IMG/VR virus record: IMGVR_UViG_3300031629_000070
Span: 1 to 25,644 of that record
Length of the DNA: 25,644 nt
Reading direction: 5' to 3' (one strand)
From: a virus
The translations under genes and the position numbers were made by a program. This document shows positions 1-6,261 of this stretch, in pieces; the stretch's first letter is position 1, and each line of letters opens with the position of its first letter. The notes beneath the pieces are model-generated. The model made no database searches and was not told where the DNA came from. It saw only the letters and a list, made by a program, of their open reading frames with translations.

Positions 1-87
1 TTAGTGGGTAATTCCCCCAACGCAGGGCAATTGATCGCAATGGCATACCTTTCAGTGATTATGGTTTGGTTGAGTAGAAATGCCTGA
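1..87 (+). CDS. partial C-terminus of a small, possibly membrane protein
   Basis: Frame 1 is open from the first base of the window to a TGA at 85-87 and encodes 28 residues ending in AYLSVIMVWLSRNA. The stretch is hydrophobic and could be a C-terminal membrane segment. Its stop lies 16 bases before the ATG at 104, which fits the tight spacing of the following genes and argues against the alternative ATG at 80 for the next gene. Only the tail is visible, so no family can be named. A chance open frame of this length is possible. Confidence 0.35.
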   Translation, partial: LVGNSPNAGQLIAMAYLSVIMVWLSRNA

Positions 88-103
88 AATGGGAGAGGAA
101 GAG

Positions 104-268
104 ATGGCAGACATCATTATGGCTGAGGTAACACGACTGCGGGAGGTCGAGAGGCTGGCTGAACGAGTTGTATGCCTTCAGGATAGAGTAGACAGAGGGC
201 TTGCTGCGCCCTTCAAGCGTAAGGAGGCTATCACCAGACTGAAAGAAGCATTAGAGGGAGTGGAATAG
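104..268 (+). CDS. small hypothetical coiled-coil protein
   Basis: This gene encodes 54 residues starting MADIIMAEVTRLREVERL. I chose the ATG at 104 because GGGAGAGGAAG lies just upstream. An in-frame ATG at 80 would give 62 residues but lacks such a site and would overlap the preceding partial frame. The protein is charged and helical-looking, with regularly spaced Leu/Val typical of a short coiled coil, and ends in LKEALEGVE. Its stop codon directly abuts the next ATG (TAGATG), so the two genes are probably translationally coupled. I do not recognise a family. Position in the rightward cluster suggests an early or middle phage gene. Confidence 0.6.
   Translation: MADIIMAEVTRLREVERLAERVVCLQDRVDRGLAAPFKRKEAITRLKEALEGVE
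250..265 (+). repeat. 16-bp direct repeat, first copy (second at 433-448)
   Basis: The 16 bases ATTAGAGGGAGTGGAA occur here and again at 433-448. Both copies encode LEGVE near the end of a small gene. The GAGGGAG core here also serves as the ribosome binding site for the gene starting at 269. The repeat suggests a local duplication of a gene end. Confidence 0.6.
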
Positions 269-478
269 ATGACTACACTAATTGATATACTTGAGGCGGA
301 TAACGCCAGACTGCGGGACGAGAACGCCAAGTTGCGGAAGGCTGCGCAGGCTGTGGTGGATACCGCTCGCAGGGCAAAGAGCCAGCAGGTGACGTATCAC
401 TACTTGCCAGAAATAGACAGCCTAGCGGCAGTATTAGAGGGAGTGGAAACCACCAACACCATAGGAGATAGAGAATGA
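269..478 (+). CDS. small hypothetical coiled-coil protein
   Basis: This gene encodes 69 residues starting MTTLIDILEADNARLRDENA. The N-terminal half (about residues 3-30) has the heptad-like Leu/Ala spacing and Glu/Arg/Asn composition of a leucine-zipper-like coiled coil. The GAGGGAG ribosome binding site sits inside the end of the preceding gene and the ATG follows that gene's TAG without a gap. It contains the same LEGVE peptide as the upstream neighbour, followed by a short tail TTNTIGDRE. The stop overlaps the next start (ATGA). No function is recognised. Such zipper-like proteins are often small regulators or structural adaptors in phages, but that is inference. Confidence 0.65.
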   Translation: MTTLIDILEADNARLRDENAKLRKAAQAVVDTARRAKSQQVTYHYLPEIDSLAAVLEGVETTNTIGDRE

Positions 479-696
479 GTGAAGTAAGAACAATTTCAGA
501 TGTCGTAATGACATCAATCCAAGCAGAAGATTCTGGGGTTGTAGTTAACTGGAAGCAAACATGCCTTCAATTAGTTAATTCAGCGCAGCAGGAGTTTAAT
601 AGGCTGGCCGCTGCTATTAAGGAGTTAGAGGATGCCCTTGAGAAGGAAGAGACTATTCTTGAGAAGGAAGAGACTATTCTTGAGAAGGAAGAGTAA
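475..696 (+). CDS. hypothetical protein with C-terminal Glu/Lys repeats
   Basis: This gene encodes 73 residues starting MSEVRTISDVVMTSIQAEDS. The start overlaps the previous stop as ATGA, with AGGAGA upstream. Residues 1-50 look like an ordinary mixed alpha-helical domain. From about residue 53 the protein consists of LEKEETI repeated twice plus LEKEE, matching a 21-bp tandem repeat in the DNA. The tail is very acidic and probably forms an extended helix. The last 23 bases overlap the end of the convergent minus-strand gene ending at 674. No family is recognised. Copy number of the repeat may vary between relatives. Confidence 0.65.
   Translation: MSEVRTISDVVMTSIQAEDSGVVVNWKQTCLQLVNSAQQEFNRLAAAIKELEDALEKEETILEKEETILEKEE
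637..693 (+). repeat. 21-bp tandem repeat (2.7 copies)
   Basis: The unit begins CTTGAGAAGGAAGAG and ends ACTATT. Copies lie at 637-657 and 658-678, and a 15-base partial copy at 679-693 runs directly into the TAA stop. The copies are identical, which points to recent slippage or unequal exchange. The third copy also lies within the 3' end of the convergent gene. Confidence 0.9.
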
Positions 697-1087
697 AGGC
701 TCTCGTAATACTCACGGTAAATTCATCAGGTAATCTAGTCAGCAGCTTCCTCAAAGTGGAGAGGCTGCTGGTTACATCAAGAACACTGTCTTCATCCAGG
801 TACTTAATACTGTTACCCACTAAAATACACCCTTCAACATCACGGGTGTAATTACCTGCGTGGATCTGAATATAGGATCTATCTGGGACATCAGCCAGCA
901 GTATGACCGCACCATTCTTATAGGAGTTGTACTTTGATGCCTTGTACTTTCCTTCGGGGATGCAGGAGATGTTACGTTCGTTGTCTCGCCAAGGCAGCTC
1001 AAGAGTCAGGCAGCGGAATAGCCCATACTCCAAAGTGCCTATCGTGCTAGTGTCAGTACACCAAGTGTTGATGTGCAGGGTGTTCAA
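674..1087 (-). CDS. DUF5675 family protein, candidate lytic enzyme
   Basis: This gene encodes 137 residues and begins at a TTG codon. The N-terminus (HINTWCTDTSTIGTLEYG), ISCIPEGKY (residues 40-48) and IHAGNYTRDVEGCILVGNS (75-93) fit the phage-associated DUF5675 family. Its biochemical role is not established to my knowledge. The HAGN/GCILVG pair (His76, Cys87) loosely recalls the His/Cys arrangement of YkuD-type L,D-transpeptidases, an inference only. It is the last gene of the leftward late block, directly after the holin, and no classical lysozyme, amidase or transglycosylase gene is visible nearby, so a role in host lysis is plausible. Its upstream frame stays open to the holin stop, but no ATG or GTG occurs there. 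The TTG has only a weak AGG nearby. Confidence 0.8.
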   Translation of the reverse strand: MNTLHINTWCTDTSTIGTLEYGLFRCLTLELPWRDNERNISCIPEGKYKASKYNSYKNGAVILLADVPDRSYIQIHAGNYTRDVEGCILVGNSIKYLDEDSVLDVTSSLSTLRKLLTRLPDEFTVSITRAFTLPSQE

Positions 1088-1164
1088 AAGCCTGTTGTAT
1101 CCACAGGTAGGCCAAGCCTGCCATGTGTGGAACGGAGCATTAGGACACCGCCCATAGGATGCAT
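1084..1164 (-). CDS. possible 26-residue leader ORF coupled to the DUF5675 gene
   Basis: A short frame starts with ATG 1162-1164 (MHPMGGVLMLRSTHGRLG...) and ends in a TGA whose first two bases lie inside the TTG start of the DUF5675 gene (TTGA overlap). It fills the gap between the holin stop and the DUF5675 start almost exactly. No strong ribosome binding site precedes it and the peptide resembles nothing I know. It could be a translational coupling leader or a chance frame. Confidence 0.2.
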   Translation of the reverse strand: MHPMGGVLMLRSTHGRLGLPVDTTGF

Positions 1165-1165
1165 G

Positions 1166-1588
1166 TCATCTACGAACTTCTTTGACTATCTTCTCAATTG
1201 ACCGAGTGCCTATATAGCCACCGATTCCAATTTGAATCAGCATCCACAACTGGTCGTATTCTGTCTGGCTCATACCCTCGGCCTGAAAGCCTAGAAATCG
1301 AGCGACTACTAGCCCAGTGAAGATCAACATAACAATGGGCCGCCATGTGGCTGTCACCCAGTGTTCCGAGTTCGCCTCTGAGTTGACTATCTGAGCCTTA
1401 GCTTCAAGTGCCTTTGACTCGTAGTCGAGGGCGCTATCCATGACCGCTGCCTGCACAGATAGTAGCCGACCCTTAGCATCTAGCCTCTCCTCTTCTGAGG
1501 TGTGTAGAGAATCTATCAGTTCAGCAGCAGGTTTAAATATCCCCGTTATGAGCTGTGTTATCAATGGGTTCACTGTAGGGAGGCCCAT
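1166..1588 (-). CDS. holin, GTA_holin_3TM-like
   Basis: This gene encodes 140 residues. The motif WVTATWRPIVMLIFTGLVVA (77-96) followed by a second hydrophobic helix QLWMLIQIGIGGYIG (113-127) is characteristic of the three-transmembrane holin family first noted in gene transfer agents. The N-terminal third contains an amphipathic segment and a charged helix (residues 30-70). Holins form inner-membrane lesions that release or activate the lytic enzyme at the end of infection. The start overlaps the previous gene by 19 bases. The C-terminus is basic (KEVRR). The DUF5675 gene follows in the same reading frame after one TGA. Confidence 0.85.
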   Translation of the reverse strand: MGLPTVNPLITQLITGIFKPAAELIDSLHTSEEERLDAKGRLLSVQAAVMDSALDYESKALEAKAQIVNSEANSEHWVTATWRPIVMLIFTGLVVARFLGFQAEGMSQTEYDQLWMLIQIGIGGYIGTRSIEKIVKEVRR

Positions 1589-1776
1589 GCTGATAGCTTA
1601 GGCATAATCTCTAGCACCACCACGACACCCATACCTGCGTACATGACTCGCTCAAGAGCGGTTAGCCGTCCATCGTGACCGTCTATACGCTTGTGCGCCC
1701 GTGACACCGCGCTCTCTAAGGAGTGCATCTCACCTTCCTTTAGCCCACGGGCGTAAGCGGCCTTTACATCATCCAT
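1570..1776 (-). CDS. XhlA-like small membrane protein (lysis accessory)
   Basis: This gene encodes 68 residues. Residues 20-42 (ESAVSRAHKRIDGHDGRLTALERV) form a charged coiled coil and residues 45-62 a single hydrophobic segment (MYAGMGVVVVLEIMPKL). A soluble coiled coil followed by one C-terminal membrane helix is the layout of haemolysin XhlA-like holin partners. The gene overlaps the upstream small membrane gene by 13 bases and the downstream holin by 19, so the three are translated as a unit. The XhlA assignment rests on architecture and not on clear conserved residues. A spanin component is less likely because there is no N-terminal anchor. Confidence 0.6.
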   Translation of the reverse strand: MDDVKAAYARGLKEGEMHSLESAVSRAHKRIDGHDGRLTALERVMYAGMGVVVVLEIMPKLSAWASLQ

Positions 1777-1988
1777 TGTACAAGCTCCGTAATACCGCAG
1801 CCTAGAATGCTAGCCACGGTTAGATAGGTTAGGGTTTGAGGCAAGGTGCCATAAGTGGCTTCAATAAAGCCCACCAGTACAGCAAAGACATTAGTATCAT
1901 CAAAGTGAAGCGATGAGTCTTTAAGTTTCGATACGCTGTCAGACATCTCGGTGCGCCATGCCTTTAGTTCTGCTTTGATTGTTTTCAT
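1764..1988 (-). CDS. small membrane protein, possible second holin
   Basis: This gene encodes 74 residues starting MKTIKAELKAWRTEMSDS. The ATG is preceded by GGAGAG at good spacing. The first 32 residues are polar and charged. Residues about 33-70 are hydrophobic and could form two membrane helices separated by the turn around ATYGTLPQ. It is the first of three overlapping small membrane genes ahead of the DUF5675 gene, which suggests a holin, antiholin or related lysis regulator. No family is recognised from the sequence. Confidence 0.6.
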   Translation of the reverse strand: MKTIKAELKAWRTEMSDSVSKLKDSSLHFDDTNVFAVLVGFIEATYGTLPQTLTYLTVASILGCGITELVQWMM

Positions 1989-2033
1989 ATTATCTCTCCA
2001 GGTTACCCATACTTCTGTTTTGATTTCAGCCCA

Positions 2034-2648
2034 TTACCAACTAAGAACAGGCAGGTCATCAACGATACTCTCAAACCCTGTAGGTACGGGGCGTGTTCCT
2101 GCGCGTATTTCATCAAGGATGACGTACAGAGCTTCCCATGTGGCATCCCGCAACTCTACAGCCCGTAGGCCATCTTGAGTAAACCTTGGATTGTTGCTCA
2201 CAGAATAGCTGGCGGCGGATAATATGCCTTCGTAATTGCGTGTTTTAGCGAACGTATCTAATCTATTTTGAGCGCCATCGGTTACGCGCTGCTGCAAGGC
2301 CATCTCTGCCTCTGTCGTTTCTTCTGGAGATAGGGGGACTTTCCCCCACACAGTGTACATCTTGCCATCAATGGCTTCTGTACCCTGCTCAACCAGCTTT
2401 TCAGTAAGCTCATCAAACTCAGGCTGTATACCCGTGAAGACAAAAGCAGAGTAGAAGGCCATAACTTCCGATACTTGATCTTCTGATAAGTCCTTATTCC
2501 ACACGCCTTCAGTATGGGTTTCAACAAACTGGGTTGAGTTTTCATCTATAAGAAACCAAGCGTAATCAAAACTAAAAACAGGCTTGATAGCGATGTCTTG
2601 ATTTTCAACAGTCCCTTTAGCTTTTCTATCTTCCCAAGTTATATACAT
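2034..2648 (-). CDS. tail-fibre-associated protein with a conserved C-terminal domain
   Basis: This gene encodes 204 residues starting MYITWEDRKAKGTVENQD. Its start overlaps the preceding stop by one base (TAATG). The C-terminal 75 residues (RLDTFAKTRNYEGILSAASY ... AVELRDATWEALYVILDEI ... TRPVPTGF) match a pattern I associate with proteins encoded beside phage tail fibres, often annotated as tail fibre assembly or DUF4376-like. The N-terminal 90 residues are acidic and aromatic. Location between the fibre genes and the lysis cassette supports a role in fibre assembly or as a fibre component. The precise function is not established. Confidence 0.65.
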   Translation of the reverse strand: MYITWEDRKAKGTVENQDIAIKPVFSFDYAWFLIDENSTQFVETHTEGVWNKDLSEDQVSEVMAFYSAFVFTGIQPEFDELTEKLVEQGTEAIDGKMYTVWGKVPLSPEETTEAEMALQQRVTDGAQNRLDTFAKTRNYEGILSAASYSVSNNPRFTQDGLRAVELRDATWEALYVILDEIRAGTRPVPTGFESIVDDLPVLSW

Positions 2649-3250
2649 TATGCACCTATACCTATTGCTTGCTTCAATTCAATCTTGAGCGGGTTATCGT
2701 TGGCTTCAATTAAGAAAGCATCATCAGGGATTAGCCCGATATTCTTTAACGCTTTAAAGGTTTGTGGACATGACATGGCATTCCTAAGTTTTGCTGGGGA
2801 GGGTCGCCCTGTAGCAATTATCTCTGCTTGTATCTCTCTGGCAATCCATACAGTAAATTCATTGAGCGCATTAGCTTCAAACATCTGCTCATCAGAATAC
2901 CCTTCTATCCTAGTAGGCTCGGCTAACTCATGTGCCTCTTCAAGAAGTCTGTGCAGTAAATCCACTTCACCAAGGTTAAGTTCATACGCCTCCTTAACGG
3001 TGTCTAAGGTAGACTCTATCTCAATGATATCAGCCTCAAGCTCTAATACCTCATGCTTGAGATTGGTGGTTTCTTTTAACCACTTTAACTTCTCTACCTT
3101 TGCTTGATACTTCTTTGCACCGACCTCCTCAAGGGCTACAGCGCGTAGTCTTCCTTCAAGAAATCCGTTAAGTGTTTTTATCTTAGCCCAAGCAGTCTCA
3201 CCCTCAACTTGGGTGCGATAGTTAAACTCAGAATTCATTACAACGGGCAT
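2648..3250 (-). CDS. hypothetical tail-region protein with coiled coil
   Basis: This gene encodes 200 residues starting MPVVMNSEFNYRTQVEG. AAAGGAG lies 6 bases before the ATG. Residues 60-115 (LKHEVLELEADIIEIESTLD and following) have heptad periodicity and probably form a coiled coil. The remainder is helical and mixed in charge. It lies between the propeller-like gene and the fibre-associated gene and is linked to the latter by a TAATG overlap. I do not recognise the family. A chaperone or connector for the distal tail proteins is one reasonable guess. Confidence 0.6.
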   Translation of the reverse strand: MPVVMNSEFNYRTQVEGETAWAKIKTLNGFLEGRLRAVALEEVGAKKYQAKVEKLKWLKETTNLKHEVLELEADIIEIESTLDTVKEAYELNLGEVDLLHRLLEEAHELAEPTRIEGYSDEQMFEANALNEFTVWIAREIQAEIIATGRPSPAKLRNAMSCPQTFKALKNIGLIPDDAFLIEANDNPLKIELKQAIGIGA

Positions 3251-3261
3251 TCTATACTCCT

Positions 3262-4230
3262 TTAAGTTGAGCTGTAGCCAGCGGCTGCAGGGCCACTTCT
3301 AACTGTTCCAACACCAGTAGTATCACTAGCCACTACTCCAGTGTTAGAGACTAAGTTTGTCATTGATACCCTAGAGCCATCATAGCCATAGCCAAATATA
3401 GCTTTATCACCACCGTAGCCAGCAGCAGCAAGAACATATCTCCCCGTACCTACTCCTGTTGTATCGCTAGCTACTACTCCAGTGTTAGAGACTAAGTTTG
3501 TCATTGATACGTAGGAGGGCGTACTCCCATACCCAAATATAGCTTTATCACCACCATAGCCAGCGGCTGATGGAAATCCCCTAGCTGTACCAACTCCAGT
3601 TGTATCTGTAGAAACAACACCCGTGTTGGAGACTAAGTTTGTTATTGATACATAGGCGGAACCATTATAGCCATAGCCAAAGAGTGCTTTATTCCCTCCA
3701 TAGACAGCGGCTGCAGGGCCGCTTCTAGCCGTTCCAACACCCGTAGTATCTACAGAAACAACACCTGTGTTAGAAACAAGATTTGTAATTGATACCCTAG
3801 AGCCGTCATAACCATAACCAAAGATAGCTTTATCGCCTCCATATCCAGTGGCTGCTAGACTGTTCCTGGCGGTACCAACGCCAGTGGTATCAGTAGAAAC
3901 AACGCCAGTATTGGAGACTAAGTTTGTCATTGCTAAAAAGCCGCCACCAGTCCCATACCCAAACAGGGCCTTATCCCCGCCATATCCTGCGGCCGCTAGA
4001 TTTTGCCTTGCTGTACCTACTCCTGTTGTATCGCTAGCTACTACTCCCGTATTAGAGACTAAGTTTGTTAGTGATAGGGCGGCTAGGCCATTATGACCAT
4101 ACCCAAAGAGTGCTTTCTGAGTAGGCGTAAACGCTGTAAACACTTCAGTCCCGTTCAGGAAGGCATCGTCAAGAGTAACCCCATTGAGGACGACAGCATC
4201 ACAGACAACACCATTTAGCGTGAAAGGCAT
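3262..4230 (-). CDS. six-repeat propeller-like tail protein, candidate receptor binder
   Basis: This gene encodes 322 residues. A short N-terminus (1-38) has three LNG-containing motifs. It is followed by six repeats of 47-48 residues: 39-86, 87-133, 134-180, 181-228, 229-275 and 276-322. Each begins KA[LI]FGYG and contains TNLVSNTGVV, DTTGVGTAR and AAAGYGGD. The size and Gly/aromatic pattern fit a Kelch/RCC1-like beta-propeller blade, so six blades could close a ring. Variation is concentrated in two loops per repeat, after FGYG and after GVGTAR. The gene follows the fibre gene with a one-base TAATG overlap, which suggests a second distal-tail or adhesin protein. The fold and role are inference. 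Confidence 0.75.
   Translation of the reverse strand: MPFTLNGVVCDAVVLNGVTLDDAFLNGTEVFTAFTPTQKALFGYGHNGLAALSLTNLVSNTGVVASDTTGVGTARQNLAAAGYGGDKALFGYGTGGGFLAMTNLVSNTGVVSTDTTGVGTARNSLAATGYGGDKAIFGYGYDGSRVSITNLVSNTGVVSVDTTGVGTARSGPAAAVYGGNKALFGYGYNGSAYVSITNLVSNTGVVSTDTTGVGTARGFPSAAGYGGDKAIFGYGSTPSYVSMTNLVSNTGVVASDTTGVGTGRYVLAAAGYGGDKAIFGYGYDGSRVSMTNLVSNTGVVASDTTGVGTVRSGPAAAGYSST
3265..4116 (-). repeat. six tandem 141-144-bp coding repeats
   Basis: The six protein repeats of the propeller-like gene are nearly identical at the amino-acid level, but the DNA differs at many third codon positions. For example, TGVV is spelled several different ways. Repeats 3 and 6 share the same two variable loops (YDGSRVS and SGPAAA) and are more alike in DNA there, which suggests exchange or duplication of loop cassettes. 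Confidence 0.85.
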
Positions 4231-5588
4231 TATGCAACTGTCCCATCGTATGTCAGATACGCCGTTGTCCCGTTAAGCCGCGCCCTCATAAGGCCGTCAG
4301 TGGAAGTTCCTGCGCGAGGAAGGGTTGCATCTGTACCTGTACTGCTAGCAATCACGCGGGTAGCGTCTGTGTAGGTGAGATCGGTAGCAGGAGCACTGGT
4401 AATGTAACCTGAGTCATTCGTCCACTGACTGATAGCACCACTCTTATTAGTGAATGTGTCTGTTGAGCTAGGGGTTACTGTACCTGTAGTGGTTGAGTAA
4501 CCCGAGTCATTCGTCCATTGCGAAATAGCACCCGATTTGTTGGTAAAGGTATCTGTTGAGCTAGGCGTAACAGTACCTGTTGTTGTGGAGTAACCTGAAT
4601 CATTTGTCCACTGAGAAATTGCTCCAGTTTTGTTAGTAAATGCTGTGGCACTAGCAGCCGTAACATAGGTCGTTAAGTCAGGGGGCGTGTAAGTGAACAC
4701 ACCAGTGGTGTTGTCATAGCTTAGGTTGGCAGTACCAACTGCGGCTACAGATGCACTCAGGTCAGTAAGTGCAATACCGCTATCACCAGTCCAAGAAGCT
4801 AATGTAGCAGGAGTGACGGCTCGACCTGTGTCTGTCCCAGTATTAACCTCGGCTTGAGTCGCTAATTCAATAATACCCACTACTGTCTCAGAGCTAGTAG
4901 GTAAGCCTGTGTAGGTCGTAGCATTAAGGGTAGTGAAAGTACCCACTGCTGGAGTTGTACCGCCAATCAAAGCATCAACCGTACCTGCTTCAATGTCAGC
5001 AGTCGTCGCCACCAGTGAGGATATTGTGGATATACTCGCATCACTTACTACAATGGCGCTGGTAACATCCCATGTATTGGTAGACAGTTCATAGCGTAGA
5101 GTCTGCCCATCAGTACCAACAGGTAATCGACCAGCAGGGTTAGCAACTTGAATCTCCCATGCTTGATCTGTGGTTTGATCCCAGACCAAAGTATCACCGT
5201 CAGCAGTGCCATCAGGGACTGTACCTGAGCCACCTACAACAGCTACTGCATCCCAAGCCAGTGTGACTGAGTTATACAACTGTGCGCCTGAAGCGTTCCA
5301 GCGCATAATATCAGCCGTTAATACGGCAATTCGCAAATCACCGCCATCGAATCTATAGAATCCAGTGGTATTTTCGTTAACCCATGAGGCTCCTGGAAGT
5401 AAGTTCGTTCCATCAGCAAAACGGAAGGGCGCTAACATACCACCTCTACCGTTACGGTCTAATGAGTCAGACAAGGCTGTTGATACATCATTCAGCGTGT
5501 TGTTTGCCCATGTTGAAGAGACAATCTCTCCAGACTGAACTGGGTTTCCTGCTACTAAGGAATAATTTCCTGCACTATCGCGTGGGAT
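4230..5588 (-). CDS. tail fibre protein, 5' end displaced by an HNH element
   Basis: The intact protein would have 452 residues. The piece here starts at fibre codon 2 (PRDSAGNYSLVAGNPVQ), preceded by ATC, with AGGAGA at 5595-5600. Later residues include DSLDRNGRGGM, ATTADIEAGTVDALIGGTTP, VGIIELATQAEVNTGTDTGR and three 31-residue repeats of the NKSGAISQWTNDSGY type, all typical of phage tail fibres. Fibres bind the host surface receptor. The next ordinary alternative start is TTG at 5474, which has no ribosome binding site and would drop the conserved N-terminus. The native ATG lies 700 bases away at 6286-6288. As drawn, the gene begins at the non-standard ATC; ATT at 5589-5591 is another option. 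Whether a full-length fibre is made in this state is unclear. Confidence 0.75.
   Translation of the reverse strand: MPRDSAGNYSLVAGNPVQSGEIVSSTWANNTLNDVSTALSDSLDRNGRGGMLAPFRFADGTNLLPGASWVNENTTGFYRFDGGDLRIAVLTADIMRWNASGAQLYNSVTLAWDAVAVVGGSGTVPDGTADGDTLVWDQTTDQAWEIQVANPAGRLPVGTDGQTLRYELSTNTWDVTSAIVVSDASISTISSLVATTADIEAGTVDALIGGTTPAVGTFTTLNATTYTGLPTSSETVVGIIELATQAEVNTGTDTGRAVTPATLASWTGDSGIALTDLSASVAAVGTANLSYDNTTGVFTYTPPDLTTYVTAASATAFTNKTGAISQWTNDSGYSTTTGTVTPSSTDTFTNKSGAISQWTNDSGYSTTTGTVTPSSTDTFTNKSGAISQWTNDSGYITSAPATDLTYTDATRVIASSTGTDATLPRAGTSTDGLMRARLNGTTAYLTYDGTVA
4404..4640 (-). repeat. 31-residue tail fibre repeats
   Basis: Within the fibre gene the unit FTNKSGAISQWTNDSGY plus STTTGTVTPSSTDT occurs twice in full and a third time in part. 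The amino acids are almost identical between copies while the codons differ, as in the neighbouring propeller-like gene. This spacing is common in the shafts of trimeric phage fibres. Confidence 0.8.
5566..5585 (-). repeat. 20-bp direct repeat, left copy flanking the HNH element
   Basis: TTTCCTGCACTATCGCGTGG on the plus strand is identical to 6266-6285, exactly 700 bases apart. On the minus strand it encodes fibre residues 2-8 (PRDSAGN). The bases outside the repeats differ. Confidence 0.95.
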
Positions 5589-5655
5589 AATGTCTCTCCT
5601 GTTGAGACTCAGGGCAGATAATGTTAAACTGCCAGCTCATCTTATGGTGATTAAA

Positions 5656-6261
5656 ATGCTTAAAAAAGAATGCAAAGTTTATGGCATCTGGAATGGAATG
5701 AGAAGCCGCTGTAACAACCCAAGTAATATCGCCTACCTGAATTACGGTGGAAGAGGTATTACTGTATGCAATGAGTGGGTTAGTCTTTGGGTTTTTGAGG
5801 CCGATATGGGGCCGAGACCAGCAGGATATACGCTTGATCGAATTGACAATGACGGGCCATACAATGCGAGAAATTGTCGTTGGGCTACCAAAAAGGATCA
5901 ACAGCGAAACCAAAGACGGACTCGCTATGTTGTAATTAATGGGGCTAGGTACAAGGCTGTTGATCTTGCTGAAAAAATTGGTATAAAAACGGACACTCTT
6001 GTCATGCGTGTCAATAATGGCTGGAGTATGGAAAAGATTATGGATAGAAGCCCAAAAATAACGATTTCTGAGGAGCATAAAGCTGCTATTAAATCTGGGC
6101 AAGAGAGAGCAAAGAAGGCTAGAACACATTGCCCAAGTGGGCACGAGTTCACTGAGGTTAATACCCGTATTACACCCCAAGGATGGCGTGTATGTAGAAG
6201 TTGCCATAGAGCCAAAACAAAACGGCAATCTGAACGAAAGCGTTCTCGTAAAGACTGCTAA
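5656..6261 (+). CDS. HNH homing-type endonuclease
   Basis: This gene encodes 201 residues from ATG 5656, chosen because GGTGAT at 5647-5652 pairs with the 16S rRNA end at normal spacing. In-frame ATGs at 5590 and 5644 exist; the first would add 22 residues. Residues 8-85 (YGIWNGMRSRCNNPSN ... YGGRGITVCNEW ... GYTLDRIDNDGPYNARNCRW) are the conserved core of a phage HNH family. Residues 91-131 resemble the helix-turn-helix repeat that follows such nucleases (VDLAEKIGIKTDTLVMRVNN). A C-terminal CPSGHEF...CRSC set (159-183) is a probable zinc-binding finger. The product presumably cuts fibre alleles that lack the insertion. It is the only plus-strand gene inside the late block. Confidence 0.9.
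   Translation: MLKKECKVYGIWNGMRSRCNNPSNIAYLNYGGRGITVCNEWVSLWVFEADMGPRPAGYTLDRIDNDGPYNARNCRWATKKDQQRNQRRTRYVVINGARYKAVDLAEKIGIKTDTLVMRVNNGWSMEKIMDRSPKITISEEHKAAIKSGQERAKKARTHCPSGHEFTEVNTRITPQGWRVCRSCHRAKTKRQSERKRSRKDC

Noticed and set aside
2598-3107. Long plus-strand open frame of 169 residues
   Set aside because: It is the antisense shadow of the coiled-coil gene at 2648-3250 and lacks a ribosome binding site.
3262-4230. Diversity-generating retroelement target in the propeller-like gene
   Set aside because: No reverse transcriptase or template repeat is in the window, and differences between repeats are not confined to adenine positions in any obvious way.
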